DNA of 12,130 nucleotides, from NCBI GenBank assembly GCA_013138705.1, contig WTCF01000141.1, positions 1-12,130 of the forward strand. Direction: 5' to 3'. The DNA comes from Deltaproteobacteria bacterium. GTDB lineage: Bacteria; Desulfobacterota; Dissulfuribacteria; Dissulfuribacterales; UBA3076. Both the position numbers and the translations under genes were made by a program. A model generated the notes under the pieces. It did not search any database and was not told the DNA's origin. It worked only from the letters and a program-made list of their open reading frames with translations. Of this stretch, positions 1 to 6,536 are shown piece by piece (within the stretch, counting starts at the first letter, position 1; every line of letters begins with the position of its first letter).

Positions 1-2
1 AA

Positions 3-647
3 GACAATCATATAACCAGAGATCAGCTTTCAGAAAAACTTGCATCCGAAGGCCATACACTCGAAGAATACAAAAAGGAGCTAAAGCAACAAATTGAGAG
101 GGCAGAGCTTATAAATGCACAGGTGCGCGCAAAGATAGTAATAACCGATGAACAGGTTAATGAACATCTAAAAGAATATCCTTTTAAAAACAGCTCCGAT
201 GACCCACTTTATATAATGCAACACATATGTGCAAAATTTGAAGAGGGTAATCCTGAATCCAGAAAGGAGGCCAGGAGACGGATCGAAGAGGCCTACAATG
301 CACTAAGGGAAGAAAAAGTTTTTGAAGAAGTGGCAAGGCGCTATTCCGATCTCCCGTCAGGCCAAGACGGTGGATACCTGGGCGCTTTTACCTTGAAAGA
401 GATGGCACCCTTTGTCAAACAGGCTGTAGTCAACCTTAAACCAGGCGATTTTAGTGACATAGTTGATACTCAGGTGGGTTGGCAAATCTTCAGGTTAAAG
501 GAAATAGTACAAAGCGGACAGACTGATCTCGATTCGGCTCAAATAAAGGAAGTCAGAAAAGAACTCTACCGCAAGCAAATAAATGCCCGGTTTGAAGAGT
601 GGCTCAGGGAACTACATTCAAAGTCAACTATTCAGATACTTCTTTGA
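3..647 (+). CDS. SurA/PpiC-type peptidyl-prolyl isomerase, 5'-partial
   Basis: The frame is open from the first bases of the window, so the gene begins upstream; the GTG at 123 is only an internal codon. About 214 codons are visible. Nucleotides ~3-200 encode a charged helical stretch like the end of a SurA N-terminal chaperone domain. Nucleotides ~204-510 encode a parvulin rotamase domain: YIMQHI at its start, an alanine/glutamate-rich helix, FEEVARRYSD, the GGYLGAF turn, a MAPFVKQAV helix, LKPGDFSD and VGWQIFRLKEI at the end. A short charged tail follows. The family catalyses cis-trans proline isomerisation and chaperones exported proteins, normally in the periplasm; the signal peptide would lie outside the window. 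The RodZ-like gene starts 29 bases downstream on the same strand, so the two are probably cotranscribed. The family is clear; whether it is SurA proper or a shorter PpiC/PrsA-like paralogue cannot be told without the N-terminus. Confidence 0.88.
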   Translation, partial: DNHITRDQLSEKLASEGHTLEEYKKELKQQIERAELINAQVRAKIVITDEQVNEHLKEYPFKNSSDDPLYIMQHICAKFEEGNPESRKEARRRIEEAYNALREEKVFEEVARRYSDLPSGQDGGYLGAFTLKEMAPFVKQAVVNLKPGDFSDIVDTQVGWQIFRLKEIVQSGQTDLDSAQIKEVRKELYRKQINARFEEWLRELHSKSTIQILL

Positions 648-676
648 TTTTTTCTGTAATATTCTGAAAAAAAGAT

Positions 677-1165
677 ATGTTTAAAGAATCTTTAGGGGAA
701 TACCTCAAGCGGGAACGGGAACTACGCCGGATTTCCCTGGAGGAAGTTGCGGAAGGCACCAAGATTGCGATCTACAGGTTAAGGGCTATGGAGGCCGGCC
801 GCTGGGACAAGCTGCCTGCCGAGGTCTTTGTTAAAGGCTTCATAAAGAGCTATGCTGAATTCATAGGTCTTGTTCCGGAAGACGTCATCCTTCGTTACCA
901 GGAGATCCGTGCTGCTGATGAAAGTCCTGACGAGCCAACTGAGCCGGCATATAAGCCGTTATTTAATTATGTAAATAAAGTCTCTCTGTTCAATCGAGAC
1001 TTAATCAGTGCCGCAGCAGCGCTTTTTCTCATCCTTTTATTGCTTATACTGGCAATTTGGTTCTTCTGGCCCTCGGATGAAAAACACGAAACAGATCAAA
1101 ACCTCACGCCTCCCGAGATCACTTCATCGAAAGAAAAACCTATTATAGATAATGTTGAATTTTGA
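677..1165 (+). CDS. RodZ-like HTH membrane protein (short form)
   Basis: 162 residues. Residues 3-75 form the Xre/Cro-type HTH domain of RodZ: LGEYLKRERELRRISLEEVA, then TKI..YRLRAMEAGRWDKLPAEVFVKGFIKSYAEFIGL, a very typical signature. A single transmembrane helix spans ~109-131 (alanine/leucine-rich, ending IWFFW), followed by a ~30-residue polar tail. The C-terminal beta domain (DUF4115) of full-length RodZ is missing. RodZ links MreB to the elongation machinery at the inner membrane, and the HTH side is cytoplasmic. The short form may keep only anchor and HTH functions, or may be a different HTH membrane protein. The start has a weak purine-rich stretch upstream. The gene sits between the isomerase and recO. 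Its stop codon lies inside the left arm of the AT-rich inverted repeat at 1155-1233, so the last residues (NVEF) may derive from that repeat. Confidence 0.8.
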   Translation: MFKESLGEYLKRERELRRISLEEVAEGTKIAIYRLRAMEAGRWDKLPAEVFVKGFIKSYAEFIGLVPEDVILRYQEIRAADESPDEPTEPAYKPLFNYVNKVSLFNRDLISAAAALFLILLLLILAIWFFWPSDEKHETDQNLTPPEITSSKEKPIIDNVEF

Positions 1166-1243
1166 ATGCTAAATGTTGAATTAAGGTATATGTTTTTTAA
1201 ATGTTCTTCCACAATTCAGCATTCAAAATTCAAAATTCAAAAT
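1155..1243. repeat. AT-rich inverted repeat with period-7 units
   Basis: The 16-base arm TTGAATTTTGAATGCT at 1155-1170 has an exact reverse complement at 1218-1233, with 47 bases between. The right arm continues as a period-7 array (ATTCAAA repeated three times, about 1221-1243). The left arm overlaps the end of the RodZ-like gene. It could fold as a hairpin between that gene and recO, but no T-tract marks it as a classic terminator. Two other period-7 arrays flank the decayed gene at 2116-2269. Confidence 0.7.
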
Positions 1244-1289
1244 TTATTGTGCGTCTTGGGTTTTTTCAACGAAATCATAACGGAATAAC

Positions 1290-2057
1290 ATGCCCGATAT
1301 CTTCAAAAGTCCTGCATTCGTAATTTCAGGCCAGGACATGGGAGAATCCGACCGGCTTATCACCTTTTACACAATGGCCAGAGGAAAAATGCGGGGCATT
1401 GCCAAGGGGGCAAAAAGGAGCCGACGCCGCTTTGTAAATGCACTTGAACCTTTCACCATGCTCAACCTGTCTCTAGTCCTGCCACGCACCACAGGTTTGA
1501 ACAGGATCGACTCTACTGAAATCCTGGATAATTTTCCACATCTGAGACATAAAGTCGAATGCTATATCATGGCCAGTTTATGTTGCGAACTGGTAAATCT
1601 CTGGACAAAGGAAGATGATCCCCAAAAAAATCTTTTCAAACTCCTTCGATGGTATCTTAACTCTCTTAATGATGGTTTCCACCCTAGAAAGACCACCCTC
1701 TTTTTCAAGACCCTGCTTCTGACCCTGGCAGGTTATGCCCCTGATTTTGATCAATGCCTCCTCTGTAAAAAGCCGCCGACGGGCGATCACGTAGTCTTCA
1801 AACTTCATGCGGGAGGATTTATATGCAGCGGATGCCGGAAGTCAGGGGAAAAAATCCATAAAATAAGCTTGGGAACACTTAAGTCCTTAAGATATATTCA
1901 GAAAGGACCTCTTGACAACTTCCATAGACTGACTATGACAGATGCGGTGCTTGAAGAGGTCTGGTCCCTCATGAAAAGCCTTCATTGCCACCATTTGGAA
2001 CGGGTACCTGCTTCTTATGTAGCCGTTAACGGCTTGAAACTTGAAATTGGAAAGTAG
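1290..2057 (+). CDS. recO: DNA repair protein RecO
   Basis: 255 residues, near the usual 230-260. RecO works with RecR and RecF to load RecA on SSB-coated gaps. The N-terminal OB-fold is visible: FVISGQDMGESDRLITFYT, then GKMRGIAKGAKRSRRRF, which contributes DNA-binding basic residues. A helical middle part follows (~85-150). The zinc site is complete: C156-LL-C159 and C179-SG-C182, in the typical GYAPDFDQCLLC and GGFICSGC contexts. The ribosome-binding site is poor (CGGAATAAC before ATG). Placement after an isomerase gene and a RodZ-like gene is an order I know from sulfate-reducer relatives, where glyQS often follows; here glyQS is absent and repeats begin instead. The last residues (NGLKLEIGK) are encoded by a copy of the repeat that recurs at 2074-2104, so the C-terminus appears to have been rewritten by repeat sequence. 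Confidence 0.93.
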   Translation: MPDIFKSPAFVISGQDMGESDRLITFYTMARGKMRGIAKGAKRSRRRFVNALEPFTMLNLSLVLPRTTGLNRIDSTEILDNFPHLRHKVECYIMASLCCELVNLWTKEDDPQKNLFKLLRWYLNSLNDGFHPRKTTLFFKTLLLTLAGYAPDFDQCLLCKKPPTGDHVVFKLHAGGFICSGCRKSGEKIHKISLGTLKSLRYIQKGPLDNFHRLTMTDAVLEEVWSLMKSLHCHHLERVPASYVAVNGLKLEIGK

Positions 2058-2107
2058 AAATTTGGGAGAGATGAACGGCTTGAAATTGGAAATTGGAAAT
2101 TTGGGGG
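2028..2107. repeat. Duplicated period-7 repeat at recO 3' end (left arm)
   Basis: The motif AACGGCTTGAAA followed by TTGGAAA and AAATTTGGG occurs twice, at about 2028-2066 and 2074-2106. The second copy contains a clean period-7 array at 2080-2102 (GAAATTG units). The first copy runs through the recO stop codon. The array is the imperfect reverse complement of the one at 2246-2275, so the two bracket the decayed gene between them. Confidence 0.75.
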
Positions 2108-2115
2108 GAAATGAA

Positions 2116-2269
2116 ATGAGTCTACGAGTTGGATGTTTATAAACTGGCAGAAGTTTTATCTGAGTCAAACGCGACAGAATACAAAGCAATAGTTGAAAAA
2201 CTCGGCCCAAAATTGAATATGTTCATCAACGTTAGCATGATGGCCAAATTTCTAATTTCTAATTTCTAA
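2116..2269 (+). pseudogene. Decayed four-helix-bundle (23S IVS-type) protein gene
   Basis: After a purine-rich ribosome-binding stretch (GGGGGGAAATGA), ATG AGT at 2116-2121 is followed by one extra base (C2122). The next frame then reads YELDVYKLAEVLSES, matching the N-terminus of the small four-helix-bundle family (23S rRNA intervening-sequence proteins, usually ~115-125 residues). It continues EYKAIVEKLGPKLNMFIN, which looks like the family's C-terminal helix, and stops at 2267-2269 inside the right-hand repeat. The middle two helices are absent. I read this as a frameshift plus an internal deletion of ~60-70 codons. The family's cellular role is not well defined. The segment 2270-2342 contains a further short open stretch (YKRLKDVGPWLNI then stop) that may be another C-terminal scrap of the same family; that is a guess. 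Confidence 0.55.
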
Positions 2270-2275
2270 TTTCAA
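2246..2275. repeat. Period-7 repeat (right arm)
   Basis: The heptamer AATTTCT occurs three times and then ends AATTTCAA. Its reverse complement matches the array at 2080-2102 apart from C/T substitutions and one additional unit. Together they are imperfect inverted repeats flanking the four-helix-bundle remnant. Confidence 0.75.
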
Positions 2276-2342
2276 CGTTCCCTGAACGTCTACAAGAGAT
2301 TAAAGGATGTGGGTCCGTGGCTGAATATTTAGTGGTTTGTGA

Positions 2343-3515
2343 ATGAATGTACGTACAGGTCTTGAGACCTTTCTGGAAAATACGCCGTCATGGGTCAGGG
2401 GGAGAAGGTTGGGGCTCCTTTGCAACCAGGCCTCGGTTGACCCACGCTTAAGACACTCCAAGGACCTGATATTCACCATATTGCCAGGCCATCTGAAGTA
2501 CCTTTTTAGCCCTCAGCACGGCCTTTATGCTGAAAAGCAAGACAACATGAAGGAGTCTCCTGATGCATATGACCCGGCCCTTAATATCCTGGTCTTCAGT
2601 CTCTATGGAAAAGACAGAGAGCCTTCTCCCGGGCAATTGTCAGAGATAGACCTCCTTATCGTGGATCTTCAGGACATAGGCTGCCGCGTATACACATTCA
2701 TCTGGACTCTCTACCTGGCCATGAAGGCCTGCGCCAAAGCAGGTGTGGGTATAACTGTGCTGGATCGCCCCAATCCTCTGGGAGGTGAGTCGATAGAGGG
2801 CAATCTTCTGGCTCGGGACTGTCAATCCTTTGTGGGGCTCGCCCCCCTTCCAATGCGTCATGGCATGACTATTGGAGAAATAGCCAGGTTTTTCATGGAA
2901 GAGCAAGGTCTGGATCTTGAGTTCCATGTTGTGAAGATGCAAGGCTGGAGGCGAGAGATGGACTTTGCTGCAACAGGTCTCCCATGGATATGGCCTTCTC
3001 CAAATATGCCTACCCTTGATACAGCCGGGGTATATCCGGGGCAGGTCGTCTGGGAAGGCACAAATATCTCAGAGGGAAGGGGTACTACCAGGCCCTTTGA
3101 GATATTCGGCGCTCCTTTTCTTGACAGTGGCGCCCTGAGAAAAGAGGCGGAAATGTGGAAACTGCCGGGTTTTGTCCTGAGAGAACAGTCTTTTGAACCG
3201 ACTTTCCACAAGTGGTCGGGAAAACAGTGCATAGGCTTTCAGATCCACGTAACGCATAGACTTGAATACCGGCCATATATTACGACCCTTGCCATTTTAA
3301 CCGCAGTCAAAAGGATGCATCCAAAAGACTTTGCATGGAAAGACCCTCCCTATGAATACGAGTTCAAGCGCCTTCCAGCGGATCTGATTATTGGAGACAA
3401 GAGGGTGAGAGAGGCCGTGAATGCCGGAACAGATCCAATGGATATCCAGTCTATCTGGGCCAGGGACTTAAAAGACTTTGAGAAGACCCGGCCGGCCTGG
3501 CTGTTATATCCGTAA
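2343..3515 (+). CDS. DUF1343 / NamZ-type exo-beta-N-acetylmuramidase
   Basis: 390 residues, full length for the family (YbbC/NamZ; glycoside hydrolase GH171 type). The characterised Bacillus enzyme removes terminal MurNAc from peptidoglycan fragments, feeding cell-wall recycling. Family motifs are present in order: LLCNQAS (25-31), SPQHG (56-60), VDLQDIGCRVYTF (107-119), VLDRPNPLGG (139-148), MRHGMTIGE (171-179), WPSPNMPTLDTAGVYPG (217-233) and EGTNISEGRGTTRPFE (238-253). No signal peptide precedes the first motif, and an in-frame stop lies just upstream, so the product as read is cytoplasmic, unlike the secreted Bacillus enzyme. It may act on imported muropeptides or use an unrecognised export route. 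There is no clear ribosome-binding site before ATG 2343. The flanking genes do not suggest an operon partner. Substrate specificity is inferred from the family only. Confidence 0.88.
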   Translation: MNVRTGLETFLENTPSWVRGRRLGLLCNQASVDPRLRHSKDLIFTILPGHLKYLFSPQHGLYAEKQDNMKESPDAYDPALNILVFSLYGKDREPSPGQLSEIDLLIVDLQDIGCRVYTFIWTLYLAMKACAKAGVGITVLDRPNPLGGESIEGNLLARDCQSFVGLAPLPMRHGMTIGEIARFFMEEQGLDLEFHVVKMQGWRREMDFAATGLPWIWPSPNMPTLDTAGVYPGQVVWEGTNISEGRGTTRPFEIFGAPFLDSGALRKEAEMWKLPGFVLREQSFEPTFHKWSGKQCIGFQIHVTHRLEYRPYITTLAILTAVKRMHPKDFAWKDPPYEYEFKRLPADLIIGDKRVREAVNAGTDPMDIQSIWARDLKDFEKTRPAWLLYP

Positions 3516-3570
3516 CTACTCAGGTTGTCAGGTTCACGGTGGAACTTTGAACCTGGGTAGTTCATTTTAT
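3514..3570 (+). terminator. Hairpin after the NamZ-type gene
   Basis: AACTACTCAGGTT at 3514-3526 pairs with AACCTGGGTAGTT at 3550-3562 (12 of 13 pairs plus one G-T). A T-rich but interrupted tail (TCATTTTAT) follows. It begins at the stop codon of the upstream gene. The 23-base loop is long, and an alternative inner pairing (AGGTTCA with TGAACCT) competes, so a terminator role is probable rather than certain. Confidence 0.5.
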
Positions 3571-3715
3571 CTTTCACTTTGTCGGCCTTTCCGGTTGCTA
3601 CGTGATCAGTTACGGAATATTAGCAAGACTGTCGGTGTTGGCAACTCTGGTTAAGCAGATATCTTCGTAAGCGCGCGTTTCATCTTGCATAGACACAAGA
3701 TCCCAAAAAAAAGTT
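3571..3715. other. Intergenic stretch, nothing recognised
   Basis: Between the hairpin and the sigma-factor promoter there is about 145 bases with no convincing reading frame, RNA fold or repeat. A 74-residue reverse-strand frame crosses it but runs into the sigma gene and has no protein-like features. Confidence 0.4.
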
Positions 3716-3743
3716 GGAACCTTTTCCCTCATCCATGCGTATA
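3716..3743 (+). promoter_or_regulatory. ECF-type promoter for the sigma factor operon
   Basis: GGAACC at 3716-3721, followed by TTTT, and CGTATA at 3738-3743 with 16 bases between match the -35 (GGAAC) and -10 (CGT) pattern of many ECF sigma promoters. A start near 3748 would leave a leader of only ~15 bases containing the AAAGGAG ribosome-binding site (3751-3757) before ATG 3764. This implies that the sigma factor transcribes its own operon. Confidence 0.55.
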
Positions 3744-3763
3744 TATACAGAAAGGAGAAAAAT

Positions 3764-4303
3764 ATGTCCTCTATCGGTCCTGAGACACTTGTCCGGTTCC
3801 AGGCAGGTGACATTGAGGCCTTCCGAATGATCATAGAGCACTATCAGGAAAAAATATTCCGGCTGGGCCTACGGTTGTTTGGTCAGACCGATGAAGCGGC
3901 CGACTTTGCGCAAGATGCTTTTCTCCGGATATTTGAACAAAGAGGGCGTTACGATCCTAAGCGGCCCTTTGAAAACTGGTTCTTTAGGGTAGCTACAAAC
4001 CTGGGCCGTGATCAATTACGCCGCCGACGTGAGATCCCGACTGGCGACGAGCCGCCGGAACTTGCGATTGAACCGCAGGCAGAACCGGAGATGCTTAAGC
4101 GCGAACGGAATTTGCGTGTACAGCAGGCACTTCAAAAGGTGAAACCCAAATACAGGGAAGGCCTGGCCTTACGCTTTGAGTTGGATTTGAACCTGCAGGA
4201 AATGGCTCAGATCCAAGGCATATCACTAGGAACAGTGAAATCCCGTATGAGTAGAGGTCTAAAGGCCTTTCATAGGGCCTACCAGGCATTGGGAGGTGAG
4301 TAA
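3764..4303 (+). CDS. RpoE-like ECF sigma factor
   Basis: 179 residues, normal for an ECF sigma. Region 2 (about 16-89) shows GDIEAFRMIIEHYQEKIFRL, the DEAADFAQDAFLRIFE helix that binds core and the -10, and FENWFFRVATNLGRDQLRRR. A proline/glutamate-rich linker (~90-115) follows. Region 4 (about 117-170) has ALQKVKPKYREGLALRF and the HTH ending GISLGTVKSRMSRGLKAF, which reads the -35. A strong AAAGGAG site precedes ATG. The stop is two bases before the anti-sigma gene, whose GGGAGGTGAG ribosome-binding site lies inside the sigma coding end, so the pair is tightly coupled. The GGAACC/CGT promoter in front suggests positive autoregulation, restrained by the neighbouring anti-sigma protein. The ECF subgroup was not determined. 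Confidence 0.92.
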   Translation: MSSIGPETLVRFQAGDIEAFRMIIEHYQEKIFRLGLRLFGQTDEAADFAQDAFLRIFEQRGRYDPKRPFENWFFRVATNLGRDQLRRRREIPTGDEPPELAIEPQAEPEMLKRERNLRVQQALQKVKPKYREGLALRFELDLNLQEMAQIQGISLGTVKSRMSRGLKAFHRAYQALGGE

Positions 4304-4305
4304 GC

Positions 4306-4779
4306 ATGAGATGCCGTAAAGTCGAAAAATGTCTTGCCGAACAGGAGTTGGGCATTTTGTCCCCTGGAAAGAAAGAGGCGCTCGATGCCCATCTGGTGAA
4401 GTGTGCCGCCTGCCGTCAGGTTGCTGAGGAGTTTACCCGATCCATGACGGCCTTAAGTGAAGGCACTGACATCGATCCTCCTCAAGACCTGGTACAGCGT
4501 ATCCTGCGTCGCGTCGCCAGGGAACCCGAGCCTTCAGCTCCAAGGTACTGGTGGTGGATCGCGCCCGCCTTGGTTGGAGCAGTCGTGATCATGCTGGTCC
4601 TATATATGCCTGCGATTTTTGGCCCTCGTATCCATATGACTGAACGGGAGGTCCTGGCAGGCTATGCCGAGAACCTCGAACTCCTTGGTTTTGGGAGCAC
4701 AGTGGTCTATTCAGAAGACGATGCCTCTGACTACGAGGAGTTTGGAATACCGTCCGAAGTAGCCAAGCTATTGATTTAG
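4306..4779 (+). CDS. Zinc-finger transmembrane anti-sigma factor
   Basis: 157 residues. The N-terminal ~50 residues form a ZAS/zf-HC2 domain with H29-xxx-C33-xx-C36 (AHLVKCAACR) plus an earlier cysteine (C3 or C9) as fourth ligand; this domain clamps ECF sigma factors. A proline-rich linker with LVQRILRRV follows. One transmembrane helix spans ~81-105 (starting YWWWIAPAL), then a ~50-residue outside domain rich in acidic residues. The topology is therefore cytoplasmic ZAS, one membrane pass, periplasmic sensor. Release would come by proteolysis or by ligand or redox sensing; nothing in the sequence tells which. It is cotranscribed with the sigma factor and 42 bases upstream of the Spy-like gene. 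Confidence 0.87.
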   Translation: MRCRKVEKCLAEQELGILSPGKKEALDAHLVKCAACRQVAEEFTRSMTALSEGTDIDPPQDLVQRILRRVAREPEPSAPRYWWWIAPALVGAVVIMLVLYMPAIFGPRIHMTEREVLAGYAENLELLGFGSTVVYSEDDASDYEEFGIPSEVAKLLI

Positions 4780-4821
4780 ATATACCTCAAGAAAATAGAC
4801 ACAAAAAAGGAGAGATCAAAA

Positions 4822-5298
4822 ATGAGAAAAAATGCAAAGACCGTAATCGTGATGTTGCTTGTCATGGGGCTTGTGTTCTCAGCCGGGAATGCAGATGCGT
4901 TTGGACCCGATGGCCAAGGCGGTCCTGAAGTAATTAAGGCCGGCCCTCAAATAATGGCCAATCTCGATCTGACTACAGATCAGGTCAAAAAACTGAAAGA
5001 AGAACGAATAAAAAAACAGAAACAGATGATCAAATTGCGGGCGGAACTAGAAACCCTCCGGGTTGATCTCAGGAGCGAGGCCAGTAAGGACGAAGCAGAT
5101 CTATCCAGGGTAGAGATATTAGCAAGTCAGATTGGTGAACTGAGAGGCAAGATGACCGCTGCCCGGATTAAATCAGTGATCTATCTTCGGTCGATACTCA
5201 CGCCGGAACAGAAGAGAAAAATGGATCTAATGCAGCTTCAGTTTGGAGGGCCTTTCCATAAGGGGCGCAAGGGAAACCGCCAAGGCAACATACGCTAA
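4822..5298 (+). CDS. Spy/CpxP/ZraP-like periplasmic protein
   Basis: 158 residues. A signal peptide covers 1-26 (basic N-terminus, MLLVMGLVFSAG core, NADA cleavage site). The mature part is glycine-rich, then almost wholly helical and charged, with two copies of the LTxxQ motif of this superfamily: LTTDQ (50-54) and LTPEQ (126-130). The region between forms an amphipathic hairpin of helices, as in Spy, a periplasmic ATP-independent chaperone, and in CnrX/ZraP metal or stress sensors. The glycine, histidine and lysine-rich tail (FGGPFHKGRKGNR) could bind metal, but it has only one histidine. Ribosome-binding site AAAGGAGAG. As third gene behind an ECF sigma and a membrane anti-sigma, it could be the stress effector or, as in Cnr systems, a periplasmic sensor tuning the anti-sigma. 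The terminator at 5339 closes the operon. Confidence 0.78.
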   Translation: MRKNAKTVIVMLLVMGLVFSAGNADAFGPDGQGGPEVIKAGPQIMANLDLTTDQVKKLKEERIKKQKQMIKLRAELETLRVDLRSEASKDEADLSRVEILASQIGELRGKMTAARIKSVIYLRSILTPEQKRKMDLMQLQFGGPFHKGRKGNRQGNIR

Positions 5299-5338
5299 AC
5301 CCCATGCTACAACACGCAAGGACTCATCGTCGTATTAA

Positions 5339-5377
5339 GGCCGGGTTTTGCAAAATCTGGAACCCGGCCGTTTTGTG
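5339..5377 (+). terminator. Rho-independent terminator of the sigma operon
   Basis: GGCCGGGTT (5339-5347) pairs perfectly with AACCCGGCC (5361-5369) around a 13-base loop, followed by GTTTTGTG. It lies 41 bases after the Spy-like stop codon. From here to 5550 no gene is seen. Confidence 0.8.
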
Positions 5378-5550
5378 TTGCACAAGGCTGGGCGTTGTGA
5401 GCATGTTTCTCGTCAGCACTAAACGGCATCTGGCAGGCTTAGCTATTTGATATTAGAGTCGAATATTGGTGGTGTGCGTAAAAAAATATTTGTTTTATGC
5501 ACTTTTCGTCCCCATTTTTTACTCAAAATTTTCTTTTAAAAACCGATATT

Positions 5551-5776
5551 ATGTTTATGGATAAAGAGAATTTAATAGATGGTACCGTCCAAAAGGAGCA
5601 ATTAGCAGACAAACGACGGCATCCGCGCGCAATATTTGCGTATCCAGTTGAATTTAAAGTTTTTTGTGGAAATCCAGTGTCTTTCGATGGATACTTAAAG
5701 GATATTTCCCGAGGTAGATAGGTGGCGCCTGCTTACAGTTTGAATTTGCGAAAAGAAGTAACATTGCCGATTAATT
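5551..5776 (+). pseudogene. PilZ-domain gene, frameshifted and truncated
   Basis: From ATG 5551 (or 5557) the product reads a short polar lead, then KRRHPRAIFAYPVEFKVF and FDGYLKDISRG, the N-terminal half of a PilZ cyclic-di-GMP domain with its RxxxR and DxSxxG motifs. It then stops at 5719. The next frame from 5721 resumes GGACLQFEF and KRSNIAD before another stop. Deleting the 8 bases 5713-5720 (GGTAGATA) would restore DISRGGACLQFE, the normal PilZ continuation, so an 8-base insertion broke the gene. The rest of the domain is missing; the 80-bp repeat begins at 5735. PilZ domains bind c-di-GMP to control motility or surface behaviour, but this copy is almost certainly dead. No ribosome-binding site is evident. 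Confidence 0.7.
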
Positions 5777-5814
5777 ATGAAGGCACATTGTCCTCATGCG
5801 GAGACAAGTTAGGC
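5735..5814 (+). repeat. 80-bp direct repeat, left copy (transposase 5' end)
   Basis: It matches 6929-7008 at 78 of 80 positions (differences at 5758 and 5800). From ATG 5796 it encodes MRRQVR, the opening of a RAYT-type transposase, then PA and a stop. Its right edge supplies the last codons and stop of vapC on the opposite strand. Confidence 0.9.
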
Positions 5815-6204
5815 CAGCATGACAGTCTCTATCTGTTCCACCACCTCGAAATGCTTATCCCTTGTCAGTAGCGTCCCCCCGGCTTTCATACAGGATGCCG
5901 CAATCCATACATCATTAATCGGTATTTTTGCTCCCTTTCTTTGTAATGACAAAAATATAACGGCGTATTTTCTGGCAACATCTGCATCTACATTAATAAT
6001 TTCAACTCTTAAGCGATTGATAAACTCATACAATTTTTTTTCGTTAAATTGCTGCCGACTCCCTTTCATAAACCCAAAATTGAGTTCTCCGAGAACCACA
6101 GAAGGTAGATATATCTGTTCGCCATGGATAGCCATAAAATTTACTGTTTCAGGCAGACCCTCTGCATAGTCGCTGTAGATATTGGTATCCAGTACAAGCT
6201 TCAA
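5809..6204 (-). CDS. vapC: VapC-family PIN-domain toxin
   Basis: 131 residues, a complete PIN domain. Acidic catalytic residues are D6 (LVLDTNIYSDY), E40 (VVLGELNFG), D98 (INDVWIAA) and D116 (LTRDKHF). VapC toxins are Mg-dependent RNases that cleave tRNA or rRNA and are held inactive by VapB. The start is TTG at 6204-6202, overlapping the vapB stop (TTGA), a usual sign of translational coupling; the TTG may keep toxin output low. The last codons (LA, stop) and flanking bases come from the 80-bp repeat, so the natural C-terminal tail may have been replaced, but the domain itself is whole and probably active. Confidence 0.88.
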   Translation of the reverse strand: MKLVLDTNIYSDYAEGLPETVNFMAIHGEQIYLPSVVLGELNFGFMKGSRQQFNEKKLYEFINRLRVEIINVDADVARKYAVIFLSLQRKGAKIPINDVWIAASCMKAGGTLLTRDKHFEVVEQIETVMLA

Positions 6205-6440
6205 TCCCAGTCCCCCTCAATAACCTGGTTGAAGACTTCGGTAGCTTTTCTCAATTCCTCTGCTTCAGCATGAGAGAGCCAGCCTGCGAGTCCGCGGATC
6301 ACCTTTTCACGATTCTTCACCAAACCCAGCTTTTCATCCACAGCCTCAAGAATAAACGCCGATTTCGTTTTTCTTGCTTTCACTGCAGCGTTTTTAATCA
6401 TCTCTTCCTTTTTCGATGGTATTCTTAAGCTTAAAGGCAT
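6201..6440 (-). CDS. vapB: VapB-type antitoxin (ribbon-helix-helix)
   Basis: 79 residues from ATG 6440, chosen because AGGGAGGTGAACCT precedes it; the longer frame to 6500 lacks a site and would overlap the promoter. The N-terminus, PLSLRIPSKKEEMIKNAAV then TKSAFILEAVDEKLG, is a ribbon-helix-helix DNA-binding fold. The C-terminal half (about 45-79, acidic, ending EGDWD) should wrap VapC. It neutralises the toxin and represses the operon. A consensus-like promoter sits 32 bases upstream. The exact antitoxin subfamily is uncertain. Confidence 0.8.
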   Translation of the reverse strand: MPLSLRIPSKKEEMIKNAAVKARKTKSAFILEAVDEKLGLVKNREKVIRGLAGWLSHAEAEELRKATEVFNQVIEGDWD

Positions 6441-6471
6441 AGGTTCACCTCCCTGTATCGCATATTTAATA

Positions 6472-6500
6472 AATGTATCTTGAAATAATGATGGTGTCAA
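6472..6500 (-). promoter_or_regulatory. vapBC promoter
   Basis: Read on the minus strand: TTGACA at 6500-6495, 17 bases, TACATT at 6477-6472. This is a perfect -35 with a 4/6 -10 at ideal spacing, and vapB ATG is 32 bases after the -10. The -35 overlaps the former higA start codon on the other strand (6500-6502). Confidence 0.65.
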
Positions 6501-6536
6501 TGTCTAAAAAATAGAACCCCAACCCACCCAGGAGAA

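Noticed and set aside
1155..1243. CRISPR-like array
   Set aside because: Units are seven bases without spacers; no cas genes in the window.
3541..3570. Second ECF-like -35 (GGAACTT) after the NamZ-type gene
   Set aside because: No CGT or TCTGA-type -10 at 16-18 bases; the bases belong to the hairpin.
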